DNA of 64,000 nucleotides, from NCBI GenBank assembly GCA_050302275.1, contig JBNLAT010000010.1, positions 11,328 to 75,327 on the forward strand, in the 5' to 3' direction. The position numbers and the translations under genes were made by a program. Position 1 is the stretch's first letter. Every line of letters begins with the position of its first letter. The stretch is from JAPHTQ01 sp050302275 (GTDB lineage: Bacteria > Pseudomonadota > Gammaproteobacteria > Thiohalomonadales > Thiohalomonadaceae). The notes beneath the pieces were generated by a model, which ran no database searches, was not told where the DNA came from, and saw nothing but the letters and a program-made list of their open reading frames with translations. Below are positions 1-7,625 of this stretch, piece after piece.

Positions 1-314
1 GCACTTCCATCGCCACCGATGCCAGCGGCAATGTCTATGTGGCGGGGTATACGACTGGCGGCCTGGATGGCAACACGCTGACGGGAACTAGGGACTTTTT
101 CGTCACTAAATACGATAGCGCGGGTACCAAGCTATACACCCGGCAACTGGGCGTGTCCGGGGCAGTTACCTGGGGTAATTCCGTCGCCACCGATACCAGC
201 GGCAACGTCTATGTGGCGGGGTATACGACTGGCGGCCTGGATGGCAACACGCTGACGGGAACTCAGGACTTCTTCGTCACCAAGTACGATGGCGCTACCG
301 GCGCGAAGCAGTAA
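1..314 (+). CDS. SBBP-repeat (beta-propeller) protein, C-terminal end, partial
   Basis: The reading frame is open from the window edge (first full codon at base 3) to a TAA at 312-314, so only the C-terminus is present. It contains two copies of a unit with the cores ATDxSGNVYVAGYTTGG and DFFVTKYD, which is the SBBP (seven-bladed beta-propeller) signature of secreted or surface proteins. The two units are 58 residues apart and almost identical at DNA level, so the gene is probably a long tandem-repeat array whose bulk lies outside the window. The last repeat ends in GATGAKQ with no anchor or sorting domain visible. The function of such proteins is generally unknown; carbohydrate or adhesion roles are guesses. 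A strong terminator follows. Confidence 0.75.
   Translation, partial: TSIATDASGNVYVAGYTTGGLDGNTLTGTRDFFVTKYDSAGTKLYTRQLGVSGAVTWGNSVATDTSGNVYVAGYTTGGLDGNTLTGTQDFFVTKYDGATGAKQ
12..306 (+). repeat. 174-bp tandem repeat encoding SBBP units
   Basis: GCCACCGAT recurs at base 12 and base 186, a period of 174 bp (58 codons). From TCTATGTGGC through CTGACGGGAACT the copies are identical, and differences appear only near the unit edges. This suggests recent duplication or gene conversion. Confidence 0.8.
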
Positions 315-370
315 GATGATTGGCAACGTGCACGGCTTGCAACCCTGGGTATAGGGTTTGCCAAGCAACA

Positions 371-398
371 AAAGGCGCATCTTCGGATGCGCTTTTTT
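371..398 (+). terminator. Rho-independent terminator of the SBBP gene
   Basis: A perfect 7-bp GC-rich stem, GCGCATC / GATGCGC, closes on a stable TTCG tetraloop and is followed by six T. Three A before the stem pair with the T run. It lies 57 bp after the SBBP stop codon. It could also act from the opposite strand for the ccm operon, though less well because the T run there is interrupted. Confidence 0.85.
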
Positions 399-532
399 GT
401 TGTTTAAATGCAAAAAAACGAGCATCCGGATGGTTCGCCGGGGGGCAAAATTACACGGACATGGAGATACCGATCGGGTTGGGCCAGTGGCGTACATCAC
501 CCAGTATGCAACTTTTGTTTTTGCGGTGAGTT

Positions 533-1801
533 TTAGTAAATCTTATCAATGACGATTTCGATGGTCCTGTCGTCACCCACTTTCACATTATCCACTTCAC
601 CGATCAGGTCGCCTTTCTCGGCGATGGCATTGCCGGAGTGGGAGATGCGCGCACCGACCTTGACCGAAGCGAAGTTGGCCAGGGTGGCGTTGGGCATCAC
701 TGCGGAGGACTCATCCAGCGTGATCTGCAACGGCAATTCCGCTGCACCACGGCGTGCAGCCGCCAGCGGGAAGCGCGGACCGTTCATCGCCTTGGCGTAG
801 ATAAAGACCGAGTCACCCTGCTGTACCTGCTTCTGTAGTGCGGGAGACAGGCTGACTTTGACCTTCACCGTAGCATTACCCATCGCTGCGCCCTTATCGG
901 TAGCGGGTGCACTCTGGCTCAGCATCTCGGGCGGTGCCACGCCTGCCAGGGCAGAGACGCGGGTGATCTGGGCCGCCAGCTGTTGTTGCTCACCCGGCTC
1001 GTTGGCGAGCATCGGGTAGAGCTTGTTCCATAGCTCCAGTGCCTTCATGTAATTGCCCTGTTCTTCGGCGACTATCCCCGATAACCACAGTGCAACCATA
1101 TTGTTGGGATCGACGGCCAGCGCCTGGGCCACCAGTTCTGCCGGGCGGCCACTGACGCGACCCTGTTGCTGCATCGCCAGCGCGTCGGCCAGCGCGAGTG
1201 TTACCACCGGGTCCTGACCTTTGGTTAACTGATAGGCACGGTCGAAGGCGTCCACGGCGGAGGCAGCGTTACGCATCGACATATAGGTACGGCCTAGCAG
1301 GTACCAGCCCTCGGCATCGTCCGGGGTCTGCTCTTCCAGTCGCTGGCGCAGTTTTTCCGCCAGTTGATCCAGGCTTCCGCTCATGTGCTGGCCATTGCCT
1401 GTATTACTTTTTGCCGCGGCCGGAGCTTGCGCGGTGATCATCCGCGGGTTGCCCAGTTGCAGATAGAGGGTGATCGCCAGCAATGGCACGATGACCACCA
1501 GCCCAACAAGGGTGAATTTTCCCAGTTTGGGATCGGCGCTGGTGGTGGGGGCAGCGCTGCCGCCTTCGATGTCCTGCAACAGCGACTGCTCCAGTTCCAG
1601 CTTGGCTTTCGCATGTTCCTCAGGGCTGATGCGACCTTCGGCCAGCTCGATACCCAGCTCGGCTAGCCGCTCGCGGGCGATGGCGATGTTCTGTGCCTCA
1701 CGGTCGTTGGCGGCGAGTTTGCGACTGCGCAGCAGGGTCGGGGAGAGGAAGGCGATGGCGACAACGATCAGTAGCGCCGAAAGTATCCAGAATAGTGTCA
1801 T
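533..1801 (-). CDS. ccmI: Cytochrome c biogenesis protein CcmI (CycH)
   Basis: This 422-residue protein is the apocytochrome c chaperone of System I maturation; it holds the C-terminus of the apoprotein and presents it to CcmF/CcmH. It has an N-terminal membrane segment (about residues 3-23), a cytoplasmic loop, a second membrane segment (about 95-117), a TPR region (about 140-290) and a C-terminal beta domain, the usual full-length CcmI layout. Its ATG overlaps the ccmH stop by 4 bp, so translation is coupled. It is the last gene of the operon. No strong terminator follows directly; the hairpin at 371-398 lies about 135 bp downstream. Confidence 0.93.
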   Translation of the reverse strand: MTLFWILSALLIVVAIAFLSPTLLRSRKLAANDREAQNIAIARERLAELGIELAEGRISPEEHAKAKLELEQSLLQDIEGGSAAPTTSADPKLGKFTLVGLVVIVPLLAITLYLQLGNPRMITAQAPAAAKSNTGNGQHMSGSLDQLAEKLRQRLEEQTPDDAEGWYLLGRTYMSMRNAASAVDAFDRAYQLTKGQDPVVTLALADALAMQQQGRVSGRPAELVAQALAVDPNNMVALWLSGIVAEEQGNYMKALELWNKLYPMLANEPGEQQQLAAQITRVSALAGVAPPEMLSQSAPATDKGAAMGNATVKVKVSLSPALQKQVQQGDSVFIYAKAMNGPRFPLAAARRGAAELPLQITLDESSAVMPNATLANFASVKVGARISHSGNAIAEKGDLIGEVDNVKVGDDRTIEIVIDKIY

Positions 1802-2250
1802 TTGTCTTGTCCCAGCAGTTTCTCGGCGCGTGCCTGTTGTTCCGCGCTCAGTTCCGGCTCTGCGGTGGCGTTACGACGGCGGATAAAGGTGATGATGAAA
1901 CCGATGCCGCCGATGAGGATGATGAACGGGCCGATCCAGAGCAGCAGGGTGGAAGTCTCCAGCGGCGGACGGTAGAGGACGAAATCGCCGTAACGATCCA
2001 CCATGTAGGCGACGATCTCGTCGTTGCTCTTCCCTTCCTGGATCATCTTGTAGGCCTGGTCGCGCAGGTCCTGCGCCAGTTCGGCGTTGGAGGCGGCGAT
2101 GTTCTGGTTCTGGCACACCAGACAACGCAACTCTTCGGTAAGCACCTTGAAGCGTGCCTCGTCCTCCGGGCTTTTGAACTCGTGAGTCTCAATCCGGGCG
2201 AAAACGGTACTGCTGAAGATCAGCAGGGCGATAGCGAACCAGCGTGTCAT
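1798..2250 (-). CDS. ccmH: Cytochrome c biogenesis protein CcmH
   Basis: This 150-residue thiol-disulfide protein keeps the apocytochrome CXXCH cysteines reduced for haem ligation. It has a signal peptide (residues 1-18) and the diagnostic LRCLVCQNQ motif with C43 and C46. A three-helix periplasmic domain and a membrane anchor (about 103-123) follow. The length matches short CcmH (CycL) proteins, with the TPR part carried separately by CcmI. It overlaps ccmG and ccmI by 4 bp each. Confidence 0.95.
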   Translation of the reverse strand: MTRWFAIALLIFSSTVFARIETHEFKSPEDEARFKVLTEELRCLVCQNQNIAASNAELAQDLRDQAYKMIQEGKSNDEIVAYMVDRYGDFVLYRPPLETSTLLLWIGPFIILIGGIGFIITFIRRRNATAEPELSAEQQARAEKLLGQDK

Positions 2251-2789
2251 GCGTTCTCTCCCTTCAGTTCCTGTAGCAGCGGCAGAATTTTCTTCTCCAG
2301 CGCCTCTTCGGTGATCGGGCCGATCTGCTTGTAACGGATGGTGCCCTTTTTATCGATGACGAAGGTCTCCGGTACGCCGTAAACGCCCCAGTCGAGCCCG
2401 GCGCGGCCATGCAGGTCGGAGACCGAGGTGAGGAAGGGGTTGCCCAGCTGGCCCAGCCAGCCCATGGCGTCGCGCGCCTCGTCCTTGTAGTTGAGGCCGA
2501 TGATTGGCACCACGTTTCGCTGTGCCAGTTTGTTGACCAGTTGGTGTTCGGCGCGGCAGGCGGTACACCAGGAGGCCCAGACATTCAGCATCCACACCTG
2601 ACCCAGCATGTCCTTCGGCGCGAAGGTGGCCGCCGGGTTGTGCAGGGTCGGCAGTTCGAAGGCCGGGGCCGGTTTGCCAATCAGCGGCGAGGGCACTTCC
2701 CGCGGGTCGAGGGAGAGGCCGACGGCGAGAAACACCACCATAACCGCGAACAGGGAAAAGGGGATCAGGAAACGCAGTTTAATCTTCAT
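2247..2789 (-). CDS. ccmG: Thiol:disulfide interchange protein CcmG (DsbE)
   Basis: A 180-residue membrane-tethered thioredoxin that reduces apocytochrome c or CcmH during haem attachment. An N-terminal membrane anchor (about residues 7-26) precedes a thioredoxin fold. The active site is WASWCTAC with C75 and C78, and a GVPET motif supplies the cis-proline loop. It sits between ccmF and ccmH with 4-bp overlaps on both sides. Confidence 0.95.
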   Translation of the reverse strand: MKIKLRFLIPFSLFAVMVVFLAVGLSLDPREVPSPLIGKPAPAFELPTLHNPAATFAPKDMLGQVWMLNVWASWCTACRAEHQLVNKLAQRNVVPIIGLNYKDEARDAMGWLGQLGNPFLTSVSDLHGRAGLDWGVYGVPETFVIDKKGTIRYKQIGPITEEALEKKILPLLQELKGENA

Positions 2790-4729
2790 GAGTTCTGCTC
2801 CATCGCCTTACGTGCCAGACGGAAGTAGCGGCGGTCGCTGGCAGCGAGCAGTCCGCCGAGGGCCATCAGCAGTCCGCCGAGCCAGATCCAGCGCAGGAAT
2901 GGCTTGTGGTAGAGGCGCAGGCTCCAGGCACCTTCGCTACCCAGCGGTTCGCCGAGGGCGACGAACAGGTCGCGGAACAGGCCGCCATCGATACCAGCCT
3001 CGGTCATCGGCATACCGGTGCTGTAGTTACGCTTTTCCGGGTGCAATACGGTGACGGGGCTGCCGCCTGAGGAAACGCTTACTTCGCCGCGGGCACCACT
3101 GTAGTTGGGGCCGGTGAAATTCTTGGCACCATCGAAGGTGAAGCTGTAGCCGCCCATCTCATAGCTCTGGCCCGGGTCAAGACGGATGTCCTTCTCGGTG
3201 CTGTAGATGGTGGTGAGGCTGACCCCGGCGATGAACATGGCGATGCCGAGATGACCCAGCACCATGCCCAGTTTTCCGCGTGAGGCGCCCTTGAACAGCT
3301 CGGCGGGGTTCTTCTGCTCCTTCACCCAGGCGAGGGTGGCGAACAGTACCCAGAAGGCGAGTACCGAGCCGACAACCGCGCCGAGAGTGAAGCGCGGGGC
3401 GAAGATCAGCACCGCAGCGACACCGGCCACCACGCTCGCCGCCAGCGGTAGGCGCAGCTTCTGCCACAGCTCTTTCGGATCGCTTTTGCGCCAGTTGGCG
3501 AAGACACCGATGCCGACCAGCACCGCCAGCGGAATGGTCAGCGGTACGAAGACGTTGTCGAAGTAGGGTGGCCCCACCGATATCTTGCCGATGCCGAGGG
3601 CATCAAGGATCAGTGGATAGAGGGTACCGAGCAGGATGCTGACCGCGGTGACCACCAGCAGCACGTTATTTAGCAGCAGGCCGGTTTCGCGGGAGACCAG
3701 AGCAAAGTGGACGTTGGCGCGGATCTCACTGGCACGCCAGGAGTAGAGCAGCAGCGAACCGCCGACCACCACGCCGAGGAATAGCAGGATGAAGACGCCG
3801 CGCTCCGGGTCGGTGGCGAAGGCGTGCACCGAGGTCAGTACCCCCGAGCGAACCAGGAAGGTGCCGAGCAGGCTAAGGGAAAAGGCGAAGATAGCCAGTA
3901 GCACGGTCCAGGCCTTGAAGGCGCCGCGCTTCTCGGTCACCGCCAGGGAGTGGAGCAGGGCGGTGCCTACCAGCCAGGGCATGAAGGAGGCGTTTTCTAC
4001 CGGATCCCAGAACCACCAGCCGCCCCAGCCCAGTTCGTAATAGGCCCACCAGCTGCCGAGGACGATACCGAGGGTGAGGAAGACCCAGGCGACATTGGTC
4101 CAGGGCCGCGACCAGCGTGCCCAGGCGGCGTCGAGGCGTCCGCCCAGCATCGCCGCGATGGCAAAGGCAAAGGCGACGGAGAAGCCGACGTAGCCCATGT
4201 AGAGCATCGGCGGGTGGATCGCCAGGCCCGGGTCCTGCAGTAGCGGGTTGAGTTCACGCCCTTCCATTGGCGGCATCGGCAGCCGTTCGAAGGGGTTGGA
4301 GGTAACCAGGATAAACAGCAGGAAGCCGGTGCCGACCATGCCCATCACACCGATAACCCTTGCCACCATCGCCTCGGGCACGCTGCGGCTGAAGATCGCC
4401 ACGGCGACGGTCCAGAGGGAGAGCGACAGGGCCCACAGCAACAATGAACCTTCATGCGCGCCCCACACCCCGGAGATGAGGTAGATGGTGGGCAACTGGG
4501 TGTTGGAGTTGCTGGCGACGTACTGTACCGAGAAGTCGTGCACCAGGAAGGCGTAGGTGAGGCAGGCGAAGGAGACTGCCACCATCAGGAACTGGGCCCA
4601 GGCGGCGGGACGGGCCAGGGCGATCCAGCTGGCGATACCGCGATGGGCGCCGATCACCGGCAGACTTGCCTGCACCAGTGCCATGCAGAGGGCGAGGATC
4701 AGGGCCATGTGGCCGAGTTCTGGGATCAT
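2786..4729 (-). CDS. ccmF: Haem lyase subunit CcmF
   Basis: This 647-residue polytopic protein is the catalytic part of the CcmFHI haem-ligation complex. It takes haem from holo-CcmE and joins it to apocytochrome CXXCH motifs. Many membrane helices are visible, as is the tryptophan-rich WWD motif WGGWWFWDPVENASFMPWL (around residues 232-252), which binds haem. The length is normal for CcmF. It overlaps ccmE and ccmG by 4 bp each. Confidence 0.96.
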   Translation of the reverse strand: MIPELGHMALILALCMALVQASLPVIGAHRGIASWIALARPAAWAQFLMVAVSFACLTYAFLVHDFSVQYVASNSNTQLPTIYLISGVWGAHEGSLLLWALSLSLWTVAVAIFSRSVPEAMVARVIGVMGMVGTGFLLFILVTSNPFERLPMPPMEGRELNPLLQDPGLAIHPPMLYMGYVGFSVAFAFAIAAMLGGRLDAAWARWSRPWTNVAWVFLTLGIVLGSWWAYYELGWGGWWFWDPVENASFMPWLVGTALLHSLAVTEKRGAFKAWTVLLAIFAFSLSLLGTFLVRSGVLTSVHAFATDPERGVFILLFLGVVVGGSLLLYSWRASEIRANVHFALVSRETGLLLNNVLLVVTAVSILLGTLYPLILDALGIGKISVGPPYFDNVFVPLTIPLAVLVGIGVFANWRKSDPKELWQKLRLPLAASVVAGVAAVLIFAPRFTLGAVVGSVLAFWVLFATLAWVKEQKNPAELFKGASRGKLGMVLGHLGIAMFIAGVSLTTIYSTEKDIRLDPGQSYEMGGYSFTFDGAKNFTGPNYSGARGEVSVSSGGSPVTVLHPEKRNYSTGMPMTEAGIDGGLFRDLFVALGEPLGSEGAWSLRLYHKPFLRWIWLGGLLMALGGLLAASDRRYFRLARKAMEQNS

Positions 4730-5169
4730 TGTGGCTTTTCTCCATTGCTCTTGCCGGATTTCTCCAGCGCCGCCGCGACTTCAGGCGGCATGTATTTCTC
4801 GTCGTGCTTGGCCAGCACTTCGTCGGCGATAAACTCGCCGTTTGCTCCCATGCGGCCCTGGGCGATCACCCCCTGACCCTCTTGGAACAGGTCGGGCAGG
4901 ATACCGGTGTAGCTGACATTGATGCGGTTGGTCAGGTCGGTGACGACGAAGCGCACAGTCAGCTCCTTGCCACGCTGAAGCGAGCCCTTCTCCACCAGCC
5001 CGCCGAGGCGGAACAGGTGATCCTTCGGCGCCTTGCCCTCGGCGATCTCGGTGGGCGAGAAGAAATAGGAGAGGTTGTTGCCCAGGGCATTGAACACCAG
5101 CACCGCGGCCAGGGCGAGGACGCCCAGGCCGACCAGGATGATCAGCAGTCGTTTCTGTCTTGCCTTCAT
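4726..5169 (-). CDS. ccmE: Haem chaperone CcmE
   Basis: This 147-residue periplasmic chaperone binds haem covalently and passes it from CcmABCD to CcmF. It has an N-terminal membrane anchor (about residues 8-28) and an OB-fold domain. The haem ligand is H122 in KHDEKYMP, followed by Y126 (the H-x3-Y motif). I place the start at MKARQKR (base 5169) because this ATG overlaps the ccmD stop; a longer frame to 5292 would add 41 atypical residues that actually cover ccmD. Confidence 0.95.
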   Translation of the reverse strand: MKARQKRLLIILVGLGVLALAAVLVFNALGNNLSYFFSPTEIAEGKAPKDHLFRLGGLVEKGSLQRGKELTVRFVVTDLTNRINVSYTGILPDLFQEGQGVIAQGRMGANGEFIADEVLAKHDEKYMPPEVAAALEKSGKSNGEKPQ

Positions 5170-5333
5170 GCTTGCCTCGTTTCGTTCATCCGCAGCAGGC
5201 GCCGGATGTGGCGCAGGATATCCGCTCTGCGGCGGTGGAGCAGGATCGGTTCGGCGACCATCAGCAGCGCGGTGACGCCGAAAGATGGCCATACGTAGGC
5301 GGCGTATCCGCCCATGTTGAGAAATTCGCTCAT
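5166..5333 (-). CDS. ccmD: Haem exporter subunit CcmD
   Basis: A 55-residue gene that is easily missed. The translation begins MSEFLNMGGYAAYVWPSFGV, which carries the MGGYAxYVWPS signature of CcmD, then has one membrane helix and a basic cytoplasmic tail. CcmD releases holo-CcmE from CcmABC. Its ATG (5333) overlaps the ccmC stop and its TGA overlaps the ccmE ATG, so all three are coupled. Confidence 0.93.
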   Translation of the reverse strand: MSEFLNMGGYAAYVWPSFGVTALLMVAEPILLHRRRADILRHIRRLLRMNETRQA

Positions 5334-6085
5334 GCCTTTGACTCCCCGGCGATTAGCTCTTTGACCCAGCTGCTGTCGCGCTCCCGTTCAAGGATGATGC
5401 TGCGCACCCGCTGCATCGCCACGGCGATGCTGTAGGCCCAGAAGCCAAGGGTCATGATCAGCATGGTGGCGAGCATCACGCCGCCCATGCTGGAGCCACT
5501 GCTCATGCTGACCGACGCGCCCTGGTGCAGGGTGTTCCACCATTTGACCGAGTAGTGAATGATGGGGATGTTGACTGCGCCTACCAAACAGAGCACTGCG
5601 GCGGCACGGTCGGCACGGCGGTTGTCTTCGATAGCGGCATGCAGGGCGATGTAGCCGATGAAGAGGAACAGCAGGATCAATTCTGAGGTGAGGCGTGCGT
5701 CCCAGACCCACCAGGTGCCCCACATCGGTTTGCCCCAGAAGGCGCCGGTCCACAGGGCCACAAAGGTCAGCATGGCGCCGGTGGGGGCCAGGGCCGAGGC
5801 CATCATTGCCGAGAGGCGGGTGTTGTAGATCAGCCCTAGCAGCGACCAGAAGGCCATCGCCAGGTAGATGATCATCGACATCCAGGCGGCGGGGACGTGG
5901 ACGAAGATAATGCGGTAGCCCTCGCCCTGTTTGTAGTCGGTGGGGGCGATGGCGAAGCTCATGTAGAGCCCGACCGCGATCAGTGCCACGGCGATCCAGG
6001 CGGACCAGCGGGCGATGCCACCGGCCAGCGGGTAGAAGGTCGCTGGCGAGGAGAATTTGAACCAGTTGATGATGCGTGAATCCAT
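5330..6085 (-). CDS. ccmC: Haem exporter subunit CcmC
   Basis: This 251-residue six-helix membrane protein of the haem-handling family loads haem onto CcmE. The WWD motif WGTWWVWDARLTSE is present, as are the flanking histidines in FVHVPAAW and IIHYSVKWW that serve as axial haem ligands in the family. Length and start (MDSRIINWF) fit the family. Unlike the tightly overlapped genes around it, it is separated from ccmB by 130 bp. Confidence 0.95.
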   Translation of the reverse strand: MDSRIINWFKFSSPATFYPLAGGIARWSAWIAVALIAVGLYMSFAIAPTDYKQGEGYRIIFVHVPAAWMSMIIYLAMAFWSLLGLIYNTRLSAMMASALAPTGAMLTFVALWTGAFWGKPMWGTWWVWDARLTSELILLFLFIGYIALHAAIEDNRRADRAAAVLCLVGAVNIPIIHYSVKWWNTLHQGASVSMSSGSSMGGVMLATMLIMTLGFWAYSIAVAMQRVRSIILERERDSSWVKELIAGESKA

Positions 6086-6215
6086 GGGTGACCCATTATT
6101 TATGTCTGGAATAAGAGCAAGTTACTCTGGTTTAGTTCCTAGCGTCGTGAACTCTATCCCGTGAAGCTGAACGCAAAATTAGCGTAGTGATCATGGGCTT
6201 GTTTCCAATCACCAG

Positions 6216-6884
6216 CTATTCTGCCGAAATTCGCAGTGACACGGCCGCTGCCAACGGCGCAAAAAAGAGTGCCATTACCAGAATCGCCGCCAGCATCGAC
6301 AGGTGTCCCTCGGCCCCCAGCCCGGAGGCGGTGGCCTCTACCGCACCGGCACCGAAGATCAGTACCGGGATGGTTAGCGGTAGCACCAGCAGTGAGACCA
6401 GCACACCGCCGTTGCGTAGTCCGAGGGTGAGTGCCGCGCCAATGGCGCCGATCAGGCTCAGTACCGGGGTGCCGAGCAGCAGACTGAGCAGCAATACCCC
6501 CAGCGCCTCGGTGGAGAGGTCGTACTGGATGCCCAGCACCGGCCCCATTAACACCAGCGGCACCCCGCTGATCAGCCAGTGGGCGATCACCTTGCCCAAC
6601 ACCAGCAGCGAGAGCGGACAAGGGGATAGCAGCAGCTGATCCAGAGTGCCGTCGGCGAAGTCGGCGGCGAACAGTTGTTCCAGTGCCAGCATCGAGGAGA
6701 GCAGCGCCGCGACCCAGACGATACCGGGGGCGATTAGTCGCAGGGTGTTCGGTTCCGGGCCGATGGCCAGCGGGAAGAGGCTGACCACGATAACAAAGAA
6801 GAACAGAGTGGAGAGCAGATCGCCACGATGGCGGAAGGCCAGCAGCAGGTCGCGGGCGATGATGGCGCGGAAGGTACTAAACAT
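6216..6884 (-). CDS. ccmB: Haem exporter permease CcmB
   Basis: This 222-residue, six-helix ABC permease pairs with CcmA in the CcmABCD complex, whose ATP hydrolysis releases holo-CcmE. The N-terminus (FRAIIARDLLLAFRHRGDL) and the following FFFVIVVSLFPLAIGPE helix are typical of CcmB. It overlaps ccmA by 8 bp. Confidence 0.94.
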   Translation of the reverse strand: MFSTFRAIIARDLLLAFRHRGDLLSTLFFFVIVVSLFPLAIGPEPNTLRLIAPGIVWVAALLSSMLALEQLFAADFADGTLDQLLLSPCPLSLLVLGKVIAHWLISGVPLVLMGPVLGIQYDLSTEALGVLLLSLLLGTPVLSLIGAIGAALTLGLRNGGVLVSLLVLPLTIPVLIFGAGAVEATASGLGAEGHLSMLAAILVMALFFAPLAAAVSLRISAE

Positions 6885-7509
6885 TGACTTTCGCCTCGCC
6901 CAGTTTCAGCTGTTTCACTTCACCGCGGGTCAGCGCTACCTCCTGGTGGGTGGTGAGGATCGCCATACCACCGTTGGCAATATGCTCGGCGATCCATCCC
7001 TGAAGCTCTTCCACTGCGCCAGCATCGAGGGCGCTGAAGGGTTCATCCAGTACCCACAGTTTGGTCTGGCTAACCAGCAGTTGCGCCAGGGTGACGCGGC
7101 GCTTTTGCCCCTGGGAGAGATGTTTGCTCGGCAGGTCTTCAAATCCGCGCAGACCGACCTGTTCCAGCGCTTGCCAGGCCCGCTCTTCGCTTACGGTTTC
7201 ACCATTCAGCGCGGCGCTGAAGTGCAGGTTTTCCAGTGCGGTCAGGTCACCCTTGATACCGGGCTTGTGGCCAAGGTAGAGCACCTCACGACCGAACTCC
7301 TCGCGCAGGTCTTCGATAGCGGTGCCATTCCAGCTGATCTCACCTGCGCTGGGCTGGAACAGCCCACTGAGGGCACGCAGCAGGGTGCTCTTGCCGCTGC
7401 CGTTTTTTCCCTGCACGTGCAGCAACTCGCCTGCGTCGAGACACAGGTTGAGTCCACTGAACAGGCAGCGGTCGCCGCGGGTGCATTCCAGATCAGTCGC
7501 TTCAAGCAT
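6877..7509 (-). CDS. ccmA: Haem exporter ATP-binding protein CcmA
   Basis: This 210-residue ABC ATPase is the first gene of the ccm operon. Walker A is GKNGSGKST (34-42), the signature is LSQGQ (131-135), Walker B is LWVLDEP (151-157) and the switch histidine lies in TTHQE. I start at MLEATDLE (7509), which gives the family length; an upstream extension to 7590 would run into the terminator of the next gene. About 110 bp separate it from the cytochrome cluster on the same strand. Confidence 0.94.
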   Translation of the reverse strand: MLEATDLECTRGDRCLFSGLNLCLDAGELLHVQGKNGSGKSTLLRALSGLFQPSAGEISWNGTAIEDLREEFGREVLYLGHKPGIKGDLTALENLHFSAALNGETVSEERAWQALEQVGLRGFEDLPSKHLSQGQKRRVTLAQLLVSQTKLWVLDEPFSALDAGAVEELQGWIAEHIANGGMAILTTHQEVALTRGEVKQLKLGEAKVNV

Positions 7510-7585
7510 GGGATCGATTTCGGTTTGAAGGGGAGGAGTATACCGTTCTGAGAGGGCCCTGTGGTGAATTAGAGGCCGTAAAGCA

Positions 7586-7614
7586 GTCACGCCGTTCTGA
7601 GGGAACGGCGTGAC
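7586..7614 (-). terminator. Long hairpin after the outer-membrane barrel gene
   Basis: A perfect 12-bp inverted repeat (GTCACGCCGTTC / GAACGGCGTGAC) with a 5-nt loop begins 12 bp past the stop codon of the minus-strand barrel gene. The T run beyond it is short (TTT), so termination may be partial. Some read-through into ccmA is possible. Confidence 0.6.
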
Positions 7615-7625
7615 GGTGGGTGGTA

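Noticed and set aside
132..500. Minus-strand open frame across the SBBP gene end and its terminator
   Set aside because: It reads through a strong terminator hairpin and the repeat DNA; no signal or domain.
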